From PVC group bacterium (GTDB taxonomy: Bacteria > Auribacterota > Erginobacteria > Erginobacterales > PUNC01), in the NCBI GenBank assembly GCA_003551625.1, contig PUNC01000191.1, positions 1 through 38,170 on the forward strand: 38,170 nucleotides of DNA, in the 5' to 3' direction. The position numbers and the translations under genes are program-made. This document shows, piece after piece, positions 15,332-22,614 of this stretch. Numbering within the stretch: the first letter of the stretch is position 1; each line of letters opens with the position of its first letter. Below the pieces are notes generated by a model, which was not told the origin of the DNA, did no database searches, and saw nothing but the letters and a program-made list of their open reading frames with translations.

Positions 15332-15372
15332 GGGTAGATAAAAGTCAATCAAAAGGAGAGGCGGTCCATTGT
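15332..15372. repeat. 41-bp near-identical direct repeat covering promoter site 6
   Basis: Second copy of the element at 14307-14347; 35 bp identical, one mismatch, then ATTGT. Sequences outside the element diverge quickly on both sides. Confidence 0.85.
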
Positions 15373-15398
15373 CCGCTCCGACCGCGGGTGGAAGAATT
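15344..15398 (+). promoter_or_regulatory. GTCAAT-type promoter, site 6 (sodC)
   Basis: GTCAAT at 15344-15349, exactly 18 nt, ATTGT at 15368-15372 and AGAATT at 15393-15398. The leader to the sodC ATG is only 38 nt. Confidence 0.6.
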
Positions 15399-15436
15399 AC
15401 TGTCAGGATATGAACCGAAAAAGCGGAGGCCGAATT

Positions 15437-15994
15437 ATGAGAAGATTACTGTCGTTATCGCTCTTCGCCGCCGGATTGGCGGCACTGGTTCCTTTATCGT
15501 TCGGGTCATCCGGTGGGGAGCCCCCTCCGGAAGCCAGGGCGGTTCTTCGAAACGCGGAAGGCGAAGAAGTTGGGGTCGTCCGCTTCAAGGAAACCGCGGC
15601 CGGGGTTCAACTGTCGGTTCGAATCGACGGCCTTCCGCCCGGAATCCGCGCTCTGCACATTCACGAAGCCGGCAGCTGCCGGCCTCCGGGATTTGAGAGC
15701 GCCGGCGGCCACTTCAACCCCACCGGGGCCCGCCACGGTTTCCTCAATCCGGAAGGACCCCACGCCGGAGATTTGCCGAACTTCACGGTTGAGGAGGACG
15801 GGACCGCTGAATTCACGATTACCACCGGGAGGGTGACCTTGAGGGAAGGAGAGAAAAACTCCCTCTTTCCGGAAGGCGGAACCTCCCTGGTCGTTCACCT
15901 CGACCCCGACGACTACCTGACCGATCCGGCCGGCCGGGCCGGCGAGCGGATCGCCTGCGGAGTGATCGAAAGCATTGTTGGGGACGAGGATTGA
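15437..15994 (+). CDS. sodC: Secreted Cu/Zn superoxide dismutase
   Basis: A signal peptide (RRLLSLSLFAAGLAALVPLSFG) precedes a CuZn-SOD domain. The metal ligands are all visible in order: ALHIHEAGSC (two Cu His and the first disulfide Cys), GGHFNP (bridging His), HGFLNPEGPHAGDLPN (Zn His, His, Asp) and SLVVHLDPDDY (last Cu His). ERIACGVIE carries the active-site Arg and the second Cys. It should dismutate superoxide in the periplasm. The ATG at 15437, after GCGGAGG, is chosen over the in-frame upstream ATG at 15410, which lacks an RBS. It is driven by site 6 and lies ahead of PfpI/DJ-1 and superoxide reductase genes, forming an antioxidant run. Confidence 0.93.
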   Translation: MRRLLSLSLFAAGLAALVPLSFGSSGGEPPPEARAVLRNAEGEEVGVVRFKETAAGVQLSVRIDGLPPGIRALHIHEAGSCRPPGFESAGGHFNPTGARHGFLNPEGPHAGDLPNFTVEEDGTAEFTITTGRVTLREGEKNSLFPEGGTSLVVHLDPDDYLTDPAGRAGERIACGVIESIVGDED

Positions 15995-16029
15995 AAATAT
16001 CGGCCGTTTCGAACCGGGGGAGGTGAATA

Positions 16030-16542
16030 ATGTCCAGGATCGCCGTAATCATCGATAACGGGTTTGAAGACTCGGAATATCTCAAGCCGGCGGAAGCCTT
16101 CCGCCGGGAAGGCCACGAGATCGTTCATATCGGCCGGAAGGAAGGCGCCGTGGTCAAGGGAAAGAAGAAGGAGACGCCGGTTACCATCGAGCGGGAGGTT
16201 TCCTCCCTCTCCCCGGACGATTTCGACGCGCTCCTGATTCCGGGCGGTTATTCGCCGGATAAACTCCGGGCTTATCCGGAGCCGGTGGAATTCGTCCGGG
16301 CGTTCGTCGAGAGCGGCAAGCCGGTCTTCTTCATCTGCCACGGCGGCCAGCTTCTGATCAGCGCCGATGTCCTGCGGGGAAGAAAAGCTACCGGCTGGAA
16401 GTCGATCGCCCGCGACCTGATCAACGCCGGGGCCGATTACCGGGATGAGGAAGTGGTGGTTGACGGAAACTTTGTCTCCAGCCGCCAGCCCTCCGATCTT
16501 GACGCCTTCATCCGCGAATCGCTCCGCCTTCTCCCCGCTTAA
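16030..16542 (+). CDS. DJ-1/PfpI superfamily protein
   Basis: The 170-residue protein starts IAVIIDNGFEDSEYLKPAEAFRREGHEIVHIG, the usual PfpI opening with the conserved Glu (FED). FDALLIPGGYSPDKL and FFICHGGQLLISADVLRGRKATGW carry the nucleophile elbow Cys-His-Gly-Gly near residue 104. Family members act as deglycases or glyoxalases, chaperones or proteases under stress; the precise activity is not predictable. GGGGAGGTG before the ATG supports the start. It lies 35 nt after sodC, probably co-transcribed. Confidence 0.9.
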   Translation: MSRIAVIIDNGFEDSEYLKPAEAFRREGHEIVHIGRKEGAVVKGKKKETPVTIEREVSSLSPDDFDALLIPGGYSPDKLRAYPEPVEFVRAFVESGKPVFFICHGGQLLISADVLRGRKATGWKSIARDLINAGADYRDEEVVVDGNFVSSRQPSDLDAFIRESLRLLPA

Positions 16543-16608
16543 GAATCTATCTTAAATTCCAACCGGCCCAGATTATTCATAATTCGGGCCAACCCAAGGA
16601 GGTGCCTT

Positions 16609-17004
16609 ATGACCGCGTTGAATGAAATGCTCCAGTCCGCCGACTGGAAAAGCGAAAAACACGTTCCGGTGATCGAGGCTCCGGAGAAAGCGGGCAAGGG
16701 CGAACTTTTCGAGGTCAAGGTGGGGGTGGGCAAGGAGATCTCCCATCCCAACAAGACCGAGCACCACATCCGCTGGATCGATCTCTACTTCCATCCCGAG
16801 GGGGAGAAGTTCCCGTATCAGATCGGGAGGGCCGAGTTTACCGCCCACGGCGCGTCGGCCGAGGGTCCGGACACCAGCTCCATCTACACCAATCATTCGG
16901 CCGTCTTCACTTTCAAGACCGAGAAGCCGGGTACGATAATGGCCGCGTCTTATTGCAACATTCACGGCCTCTGGCAGAACTCGGCCGAGCTGGCGGTGGA
17001 GTAG
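16609..17004 (+). CDS. sor: Superoxide reductase (neelaredoxin/desulfoferrodoxin C-terminal type)
   Basis: The 131-residue protein lacks the N-terminal desulforedoxin cysteines, so it is the one-iron (neelaredoxin-like) form. Visible iron-site features are EKHVPVIEAP (Glu-Lys-His), HPNKTEHHIRWIDLYF (His ligands) and the C-terminal CNIHGLWQN (Cys and His ligands). It reduces superoxide to peroxide without releasing oxygen, typical of anaerobes and microaerophiles, and acts in the cytoplasm since no signal is present. AAGGAGGTG precedes the ATG. It complements the periplasmic SodC encoded 600 bp upstream. Confidence 0.92.
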   Translation: MTALNEMLQSADWKSEKHVPVIEAPEKAGKGELFEVKVGVGKEISHPNKTEHHIRWIDLYFHPEGEKFPYQIGRAEFTAHGASAEGPDTSSIYTNHSAVFTFKTEKPGTIMAASYCNIHGLWQNSAELAVE

Positions 17005-17061
17005 CATCATTCGCCGGGGAATAGTTGCGATACTGCAGATACCGGAGGGGAGAGAAAGCAT

Positions 17062-18006
17062 ATGAATACGAAGCCGAGAAAGCTGGGAATCATCGGCGCC
17101 GGAGCGGTCGGGACAAGTTTCGCCTTCACCCTGATCCAGAGCGGCCTGGTCGAGGAGATCGTGATGGTTGATCCGGCCAGGGAAAAACTCCAGGGCGAGA
17201 TCTCCGACCTCAACCACGGCCTGGCCTTCCTTCCGCCGGTCCGCGTCCGCGCGGGCGAATTCAAGGACTGTTCCGACGCGGCGGTGGTGGTTATAACCGC
17301 CGGCGCCGCCCAGAAGCCGGGGGAGACGCGCCTGGACCTCACTAAAAAGAACGTCTCCATTGTGAGGGATATTATAGAGGAGCTCAAGCCCGTCTCTCCC
17401 GGGCAAGTCCTGATAATGGTCACCAACCCAGTCGATGTCCTCACCTGGGCGGCCATCCGCGCCGGAGATTTCCCGCCCGGCACCGTGATCGGATCGGGAA
17501 CGGTATTAGACAGCTCTCGGTTCCGGCACTTCCTGGCCAGCCATTGCGGGGTGGACACGCGCTACGTTCACGCCTGCGTCGTCGGGGAACACGGAGACAG
17601 CGAGGTTTGTCTCTGGAGCTGGGTGAACTTCTCCGGTATCCGCCTCGGCGACTACTGCCCGGCCTGCACCCGGAAATGCGAGGGGATCGACCGGGAAGAG
17701 GTCGAACGGAAGGTCCGGGAATCGGCTTATCACGTCATCCAGGCCAAGGGGGCCACCAACTGGGCGGTCAGCCTCGCCCTGCTCCGGATCGTCGAGGCTA
17801 TCTTCCGGGACGAGAACAGCATTCTTACCGTTTCGGTCCCGGCGGCGGGACAATACGGCCTTCCCGACGTGTGCCTGAGTCTTCCGGCCATCGTGAACTC
17901 CCGGGGAGCGGAGCAAATCATCGCCGGCCCGATGGAGGAGAAGGAAAAAGAAAGATTATTCGCCTCGGCTGATGTCCTGTTGAAAATGCGGGAACAGATC
18001 GAATAA
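17062..18006 (+). CDS. ldh: L-lactate dehydrogenase (LDH/MDH superfamily)
   Basis: The 314-residue protein has the Rossmann motif IIGAGAVGTSFAF. AGAAQKPGETRLDL follows, with Gln where malate dehydrogenases carry Arg, so lactate/pyruvate is preferred. MVTNPVDVLTW and the catalytic GEHGDSEV are also present. It reduces pyruvate with NADH, closing redox balance in fermentation. The loop after the active site holds an unusual Cys-rich DYCPACTRKCEG in place of the common hydrophobic segment. GGAGGGGAG before the ATG supports the start. It lies between superoxide reductase and the aldolase gene, which has its own promoter site. Confidence 0.92.
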   Translation: MNTKPRKLGIIGAGAVGTSFAFTLIQSGLVEEIVMVDPAREKLQGEISDLNHGLAFLPPVRVRAGEFKDCSDAAVVVITAGAAQKPGETRLDLTKKNVSIVRDIIEELKPVSPGQVLIMVTNPVDVLTWAAIRAGDFPPGTVIGSGTVLDSSRFRHFLASHCGVDTRYVHACVVGEHGDSEVCLWSWVNFSGIRLGDYCPACTRKCEGIDREEVERKVRESAYHVIQAKGATNWAVSLALLRIVEAIFRDENSILTVSVPAAGQYGLPDVCLSLPAIVNSRGAEQIIAGPMEEKEKERLFASADVLLKMREQIE

Positions 18007-18030
18007 TAATCCCCGCTCCGCTGAAAATAA

Positions 18031-18085
18031 GTCAATAAAAAGGAGAGTGGATCTATTGTTGATATTTCCCGGAGGTAACAACATA
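18031..18085 (+). promoter_or_regulatory. GTCAAT-type promoter, site 7 (class I aldolase)
   Basis: GTCAAT at 18031-18036, exactly 18 nt (AAAAAGGAGAGTGG...), ATTGT at 18055-18059 and AACATA at 18080-18085. The aldolase ATG lies 76 nt downstream. Confidence 0.6.
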
Positions 18086-18161
18086 GGACGATAAATTAGA
18101 CAAGAAAGTCGGGAGTCAAAATACGGGATAGATCTTGAATAATTGTAGAAGGAGGCGCGAA

Positions 18162-19181
18162 ATGGATATAAACCCGGCTGTTCTCGATACCGCCCGCCGG
18201 CTGGTGGCGGAGGGCAAGGGGATTCTGGCCGCCGACGAGAGTTCCCCCACCATAAAAAAACGGCTCGACTCCATAAAGGTCGAATCCACCGAAGAAAACC
18301 GCAGGAATTACCGGCAGCTGCTCTTCACCGCCTCCGGGGTCGAGGAGTTTATCAGCGGGGTTATTCTCTTCGACGAGACCATTCGTCAAAAAACCGACGA
18401 CGGCGTCCCGTTTCCCGAAGTTCTCGATCGCCGGGGGATGATCCCGGGGATCAAGGTGGACCTGGGCGCGAAGAAGCTGACAAATTTTTCGGCCGAGAAG
18501 ATCACGCAGGGGCTGGACAATCTCGCCGACCGCCTGGAAGAATACCGGGAACTCGGCGCCCGCTTTACCAAGTGGCGGGCGGTAATCACGATTCTCGGCG
18601 AGTCCGTTCCTTCCCGTTTCTGCGTCGAAGCCAACGCCCTGGCCCTGGCCCGGTTCGCGGCTCTCAGCCAGGAGGCGGGGCTGACCCCGATCGTTGAGCC
18701 GGAGGTGCTGATGGACGGAGAACACACCATCCAGCGCTGCGAGGAAGCCACCCTGGGCGCCCTGGACGCCGTCTTCAACCGGCTGCGGGAACACCGTGTC
18801 GTCCTGGAAGGGATTCTTCTTAAACCCAATATGGTTGTTTCCGGGTCGGACTGCCCATATCAGGCCCCTCCCCGGGAGGTGGCCGAAGCCACTATCCGCT
18901 GTTTCCGCCGGGTGGTTCCGGCGGCGGTTCCGGGAATCGTCTTTCTTTCCGGTGGGCAGACTCCCGAAGAAGCCACCGGCAATCTCAACGCACTCAATCA
19001 ACGCGGCCGGCAGCCCTGGGAGCTGAGCTTTTCCTACGGCCGGGCTCTCCAGCAGCCGGTCCTGACCGCCTGGCGGGGGGAGGCCGGCAATACCGCCGCC
19101 GCCCAGGAAGCGTTTCTTCACCGTGCCCGGCTCAACTCCCTCGCCCGCCGGGGGGAATACTCCCCGGATCGGGAAGAATAA
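18162..19181 (+). CDS. Class I fructose-bisphosphate aldolase
   Basis: This 339-residue protein is of the eukaryotic-like class I type. It has KGILAADESSPTIKKRLDSI near the N-terminus, FRKW-like TKWRAVI, LTPIVEPEVL, the Schiff-base lysine in GILLKPNMVVSG (near residue 223) and FLSGGQTPEEAT. It cleaves fructose-1,6-bisphosphate to the two triose phosphates without metal. The ATG at 18162, after GAAGGAGGC, is chosen over the upstream ATG at 18135. It has its own GTCAAT-type promoter. With PfkB, GAPDH and LDH it places carbohydrate flux under partly shared control with envelope genes. Confidence 0.95.
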   Translation: MDINPAVLDTARRLVAEGKGILAADESSPTIKKRLDSIKVESTEENRRNYRQLLFTASGVEEFISGVILFDETIRQKTDDGVPFPEVLDRRGMIPGIKVDLGAKKLTNFSAEKITQGLDNLADRLEEYRELGARFTKWRAVITILGESVPSRFCVEANALALARFAALSQEAGLTPIVEPEVLMDGEHTIQRCEEATLGALDAVFNRLREHRVVLEGILLKPNMVVSGSDCPYQAPPREVAEATIRCFRRVVPAAVPGIVFLSGGQTPEEATGNLNALNQRGRQPWELSFSYGRALQQPVLTAWRGEAGNTAAAQEAFLHRARLNSLARRGEYSPDREE

Positions 19182-19221
19182 GAACGAATGAGAACTCGAG
19201 CGAAGCGATTATTTTATCAAT

Positions 19222-20745
19222 TTACCGGCGGCGGTAGGACAGGTAAACCGGTTGCCCGTTTCTTAGTATGTCGAAAACAACCCCATCCGAAAGGGATATC
19301 TCCCCGGTTGCCTTTTTAAAGTCTTCCACGTTATTGATTTTCCGCCGGTTGATCTGTCTTATGACGTCGGAGCTCCGCAAGCCGATGCCGTAAGCCTCGG
19401 CATCGTGTTCGACCCGCACAACCACTACTCCCTCGTCCGTGGTCAGGTCATACCTGCGTCGGACGCCGCCGTCGATATTGCTGACGTGTATCCCTTTCCA
19501 GCGGGCCTGGGTTTCTTCTCTTTCGATTTCTTCTTCCGGTTCCGCTTCGGCAACGGGCATCTCTACGGGCATTTCACCCAGTTCCACTTCAAGGTCCTGC
19601 CGGCGGCCGTCGCGAATAACGGTTACCGTTACCGTGTCTCCGGGCGAAAAAGCGCCTATAATATCCTGCAGGTGTCTTACCGCTTCCACCTTTCGCCCGT
19701 CAATCTCGACTATCACGTCGCCCCGGCGGATTCCGCCCCTCCGGGCGGGAGTATCTTCCCAAACCCGGTTGACCAGGGCTCCGTCCGCGGTCTCCAGGCC
19801 AAACTGGTCTTTTATGACCTCGTCCACTTCCCTTATTTCCACCCCCAGCCAGCCCCTTACGACTCTGCCCACCTCAATAAGCTGGTCCAGGATGAGTACG
19901 GCCCGGTTTATGGGTATGGCGAAGCCGACCCCGGCGAATACGCCGGTAGGGGCGAAGATCGCCGAATTTATTCCGATTGCCCGGCCGTGCATATCCACCA
20001 GCGGACCCCCGGAATTTCCCCGGTTTATGGAAGCATCAGTCTGAATCATCTCTCCGAAATTTTGCCCCTGAATTACGACGTTCTGCCTCCGGGCGCTGAT
20101 TATGCCGGCGGTGAAAGTCTGTTCCAGCCCGAAAGGGCTGCCGGCGGCCATAACCGCGTCGCCGACCCTGATCTTGTCTGAATCTCCCAGGGGAAGAGGG
20201 GTAAACCGGCGGGAAGCATTTATTTTAACCACCGCCAGGTCCGTCCGGGGATCCCGGCCCACCACCTCGGCGTCATAGGTTTCATCATCGTAGAGGGTAA
20301 CTTGTAACTCCTCGGCGCCTGCCACCACGTGATAATTGGTGAGGGCATAGCCTTCTTCGTTCACTATGAAACCGGAGCCGGTCCCCTCCTGCCGGAATCT
20401 TCGGGGTTCTTCCCGGCGGCGCCTCTCGGGCATATCAAAGAACCTTTCAAAAAAGTCGTCAAAAGGGTCCCCAAAAAAATACTCAAACGGGGATCGTCTG
20501 ACTTCAATGAACCGGACCGAAGAAATATTTATCAGCGACGGGCCGACGGCTTCGGCGACGTCGGCTACGGAGACCATTCCGCCCGCGGCTTCCACGAGAC
20601 TGTTCCGCGGAGCCGGCGAATCGTATTGAAAAGCCGGCCGTTCCCGCCCCGGTTCGTCTTCCCGGTTGCCTACCGCGGCATACCTGCCCAGCAAAAACCC
20701 TCCGGCCAGAAAGATCGCAATCGCCGCTAATGTTTTTTTGTTCAT
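19222..20745 (-). CDS. Do/DegP/HtrA-family periplasmic serine protease
   Basis: The 507-residue protein has an N-terminal membrane anchor or uncleaved signal (LAAIAIFLAGGFLLGRYAAV). The trypsin-like triad reads as His in TNYHVVAG (near 137), Asp in RTDLAVVKI (near 167) and Ser in NRGNSGGPLVD (near 244). Two PDZ domains follow (about 280-380 and 410-505), joined by a Glu-rich linker. It degrades or refolds damaged envelope proteins. GGGAGGTC before the ATG supports the start. It is transcribed away from the RnfD-like gene from promoter site 8 and is convergent with the aldolase gene. The symbol degP or degQ cannot be chosen from sequence alone. Confidence 0.95.
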   Translation of the reverse strand: MNKKTLAAIAIFLAGGFLLGRYAAVGNREDEPGRERPAFQYDSPAPRNSLVEAAGGMVSVADVAEAVGPSLINISSVRFIEVRRSPFEYFFGDPFDDFFERFFDMPERRRREEPRRFRQEGTGSGFIVNEEGYALTNYHVVAGAEELQVTLYDDETYDAEVVGRDPRTDLAVVKINASRRFTPLPLGDSDKIRVGDAVMAAGSPFGLEQTFTAGIISARRQNVVIQGQNFGEMIQTDASINRGNSGGPLVDMHGRAIGINSAIFAPTGVFAGVGFAIPINRAVLILDQLIEVGRVVRGWLGVEIREVDEVIKDQFGLETADGALVNRVWEDTPARRGGIRRGDVIVEIDGRKVEAVRHLQDIIGAFSPGDTVTVTVIRDGRRQDLEVELGEMPVEMPVAEAEPEEEIEREETQARWKGIHVSNIDGGVRRRYDLTTDEGVVVVRVEHDAEAYGIGLRSSDVIRQINRRKINNVEDFKKATGEISLSDGVVFDILRNGQPVYLSYRRR

Positions 20746-20760
20746 ATATTGACCTCCCGT

Positions 20761-21110
20761 CTGACAACTGTGTTCACGGTTGATTGCCGGGAATCTTTCC
20801 GCGGGTCTCTGGCATCATTTCAACCCCCGGCGATAAGAGTCTCCGGCATTTACCTTATTGTATCTTCCCCCACCGGAGGGGGAAAACAATGTGTCCGCTT
20901 TACTATTTTTTTGACTTTCTTCCCCAAGATATGTTCAGCCTTCCCGCCGTTCGCCCGCCGCGCCGGCCGGTTTCGGGGTCTTCAAGCGGACGCCGCCCGA
21001 TCGAACCAACGATTACAAAAAGAACTTTTTGGCGGCCGGATGGAGTAGAAAAAATCAAAAAAAAGAAAACTCCGATTGCCCGGAAGAAATCGGAATAGGA
21101 GAATAGTATT
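20761..21110. other. Intergenic region between htrA-like and rnfD-like genes
   Basis: It contains promoter site 8 for the protease (20857-20915, minus strand). It also contains a short inverted repeat, CCGATT and AATCGG, at about 21070-21090 just before the RnfD-like gene. No gene is credible here; the track ORFs lack ribosome binding sites and domain features. I could not identify a clear promoter for the RnfD-like gene. Confidence 0.6.
20857..20915 (-). promoter_or_regulatory. GTCAAT-type promoter, site 8 (HtrA-like protease)
   Basis: On the minus strand: GTCAAA at 20915-20910, 19 nt (one longer than the rest), ATTGT at 20890-20886 and TACAAT at 20862-20857. The protease ATG lies 112 nt downstream. 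A CCCCC/GGGGG hairpin fits between ATTGT and the -10 box. Confidence 0.5.
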
Positions 21111-21968
21111 ATGAAGATGATGAAGGGAATAATCATCGCCCTGGTGCCGGTATCGGTTTTCGCCATATACCAGTACCGCCTGAACGCGGCGCTGCTGATA
21201 GTTGTCGGCGTAGCCGCGGCGGTGGCTTCGGAAGCGGGCTATCAATTTCTCAGGAGAAAGCCGCTTAAGATCAAGGATCTCAGCGCCGTGGTCACCGGTC
21301 TGTTGCTGGCCCTGTCGCTCTCCCCATCGGTGCCGCTTTACGTGGCGGCGGCTGGTTCCGCGGTCGGTATCGTCATCGGGAAACAGCTCTTCGGCGGTTA
21401 CGGAAAAAACATTTTCAACCCCGCCCTGTTCGGACGGCTGTTTATAATTTACGTATTTCCGGGGGCGATGACCCCCTGGCTGACGCCGATCGACGGGTTA
21501 ACCACCGCTACCCCCCTGCAGAGCTTTAGCCGGGAAGGCGTCCTGGCTCCGATTCACGAACTCTTTCTCGGCTCGATCCCGGGAAGTCTCGGCGAAAGCT
21601 CGGCGCTGTTGCTGCTGCTCGGCGCCGCCTGGCTTCTGTATAAGCGATACGCCAACTGGCGGGTTCCCGCCGGCGTCCTGGCCGCCGTGATCATCATCTG
21701 CCTTCTGACCGGTCAAAATATTTTATTTCACCTGTTTTCGGGCAGTCTGATGATCGGGGCGTTTTTTATGGCCACCGATCCCTTTACGTCGCCGCGAACG
21801 CAACCAGGGCGATATATCTTCGGTTTCGGAGTGGGAGCGATCGTTATGGCGATGCGGCTGTGGGGTTGGCTGCCTGAAGGAACCACCTTCGCCATCCTTG
21901 GGATGAACGTCTTCGTGCCGGTGATAACCCGCTTTACCCGCTCGCGCCGGAGAACCAAACCGGGTTGA
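21111..21968 (+). CDS. RnfD/NqrB-family membrane protein (orphan)
   Basis: The 285-residue multi-pass protein has the RnfD/NqrB pattern: an N-terminal transmembrane pair (IIIALVPVSVFAIYQYRL), LKIKDLSAVVTGLLLALSLSPSVPLY, KQLFGGYGKNIFNPALFGRLF, and LTTATPLQSFSR. The last resembles the site whose Thr carries covalent FMN in the family. MATDPFTSPRTQPGRYIFGFGVG is another signature. In the Rnf complex RnfD helps move electrons between ferredoxin and NAD coupled to ion transport. No rnfA, B, C, E or G gene is present here, and the protein is somewhat shorter than usual RnfD. It may serve in a separate flavin-based membrane redox chain. AGGAGA precedes the ATG. Confidence 0.82.
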   Translation: MKMMKGIIIALVPVSVFAIYQYRLNAALLIVVGVAAAVASEAGYQFLRRKPLKIKDLSAVVTGLLLALSLSPSVPLYVAAAGSAVGIVIGKQLFGGYGKNIFNPALFGRLFIIYVFPGAMTPWLTPIDGLTTATPLQSFSREGVLAPIHELFLGSIPGSLGESSALLLLLGAAWLLYKRYANWRVPAGVLAAVIIICLLTGQNILFHLFSGSLMIGAFFMATDPFTSPRTQPGRYIFGFGVGAIVMAMRLWGWLPEGTTFAILGMNVFVPVITRFTRSRRRTKPG

Positions 21969-22005
21969 TAGCGGTCGGTCCCCCCCCATTACTTGGTAGA
22001 TCTAA

Positions 22006-22062
22006 GTCAATTTTCGAGGGAATCAGGCGATCGACGGTGAAAACGCGTACTTTATTTATAAT
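22006..22062 (+). promoter_or_regulatory. GTCAAT-type promoter, site 9 (second OM barrel gene)
   Basis: GTCAAT at 22006-22011, exactly 18 nt, then ATCGA in place of ATTGT (22030-22034), and a perfect TATAAT at 22057-22062. Upstream bases (GGTAGATCTAA) match the GGTAGATAAAA flank of sites 5 and 6. The gene begins 75 nt downstream. Confidence 0.55.
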
Positions 22063-22137
22063 TACGATGACGAATTCCAATAATATCCATTACCATTACT
22101 CACCCAAAACGGAAGTGAACCACCAAAAGGAGCGAAG

Positions 22138-22614
22138 ATGAAAAAGCTGCTGATCGCGATCTCGGTTTTGGGGTTTTCAATGGCGGCGATGCCGGCCTAT
22201 GCCGAACGCGGAGTCGGTGTTGGAGTGATAATCGGCGAGCCCACGGGTTTGAGCGCGAAAGTCTGGACCTCGCCTTCGACGGCGGTCGCCCTCGCCGCGG
22301 CCTGGTCTTTCTCCGGCCGGGATGCCGTGCATTTTCACGCCGATTACCTTTTGCATAACTTCAAGCTTCTCGGCCCGCCCGAGCTGCCGGTTTATTACGG
22401 GCTCGGCTCCCGTCTGAAACTTCGGGGGGGGAAGCGGAGCGACGACGATGACGACGGAGATATTTTATTGGGAGTACGCGTGCCGGTGGGTATCGCCTAC
22501 CATTTCCCCGGCGCCCCGATAGATATATTCGTGGAGATCGCGCCGATTCTCGATCTTGTTCCCGATACCGACTTCAGCTTGAACGCCGCGCTCGGCGCGA
22601 GATTTTACTTCTGA
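22138..22614 (+). CDS. Small exported beta-barrel-like protein (predicted outer membrane)
   Basis: The 158-residue protein starts with a Sec signal (KKLLIAISVLGFSMAAMPAYA). GVGVIIGEPTGLSAKVWTS and successive amphipathic strands follow, with an Asp-rich loop (RSDDDDDGD) that may bind divalent cations or face outside. It ends ARFYF, an aromatic terminus typical of OM barrels. The GEPTGLSAK-type opening recurs in small uncharacterised exported proteins of the DUF3996-like kind. AAAAGGAG precedes the ATG. It is driven by site 9 and followed by lrgAB, which has its own site. Confidence 0.72.
   Translation: MKKLLIAISVLGFSMAAMPAYAERGVGVGVIIGEPTGLSAKVWTSPSTAVALAAAWSFSGRDAVHFHADYLLHNFKLLGPPELPVYYGLGSRLKLRGGKRSDDDDDGDILLGVRVPVGIAYHFPGAPIDIFVEIAPILDLVPDTDFSLNAALGARFYF

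Noticed and set aside
15973-16010. An additional GTCAAT-type site at the ATTGT before the PfpI gene
   Set aside because: No GTC-type block lies 18 nt upstream and no -10-like hexamer lies at the expected distance.
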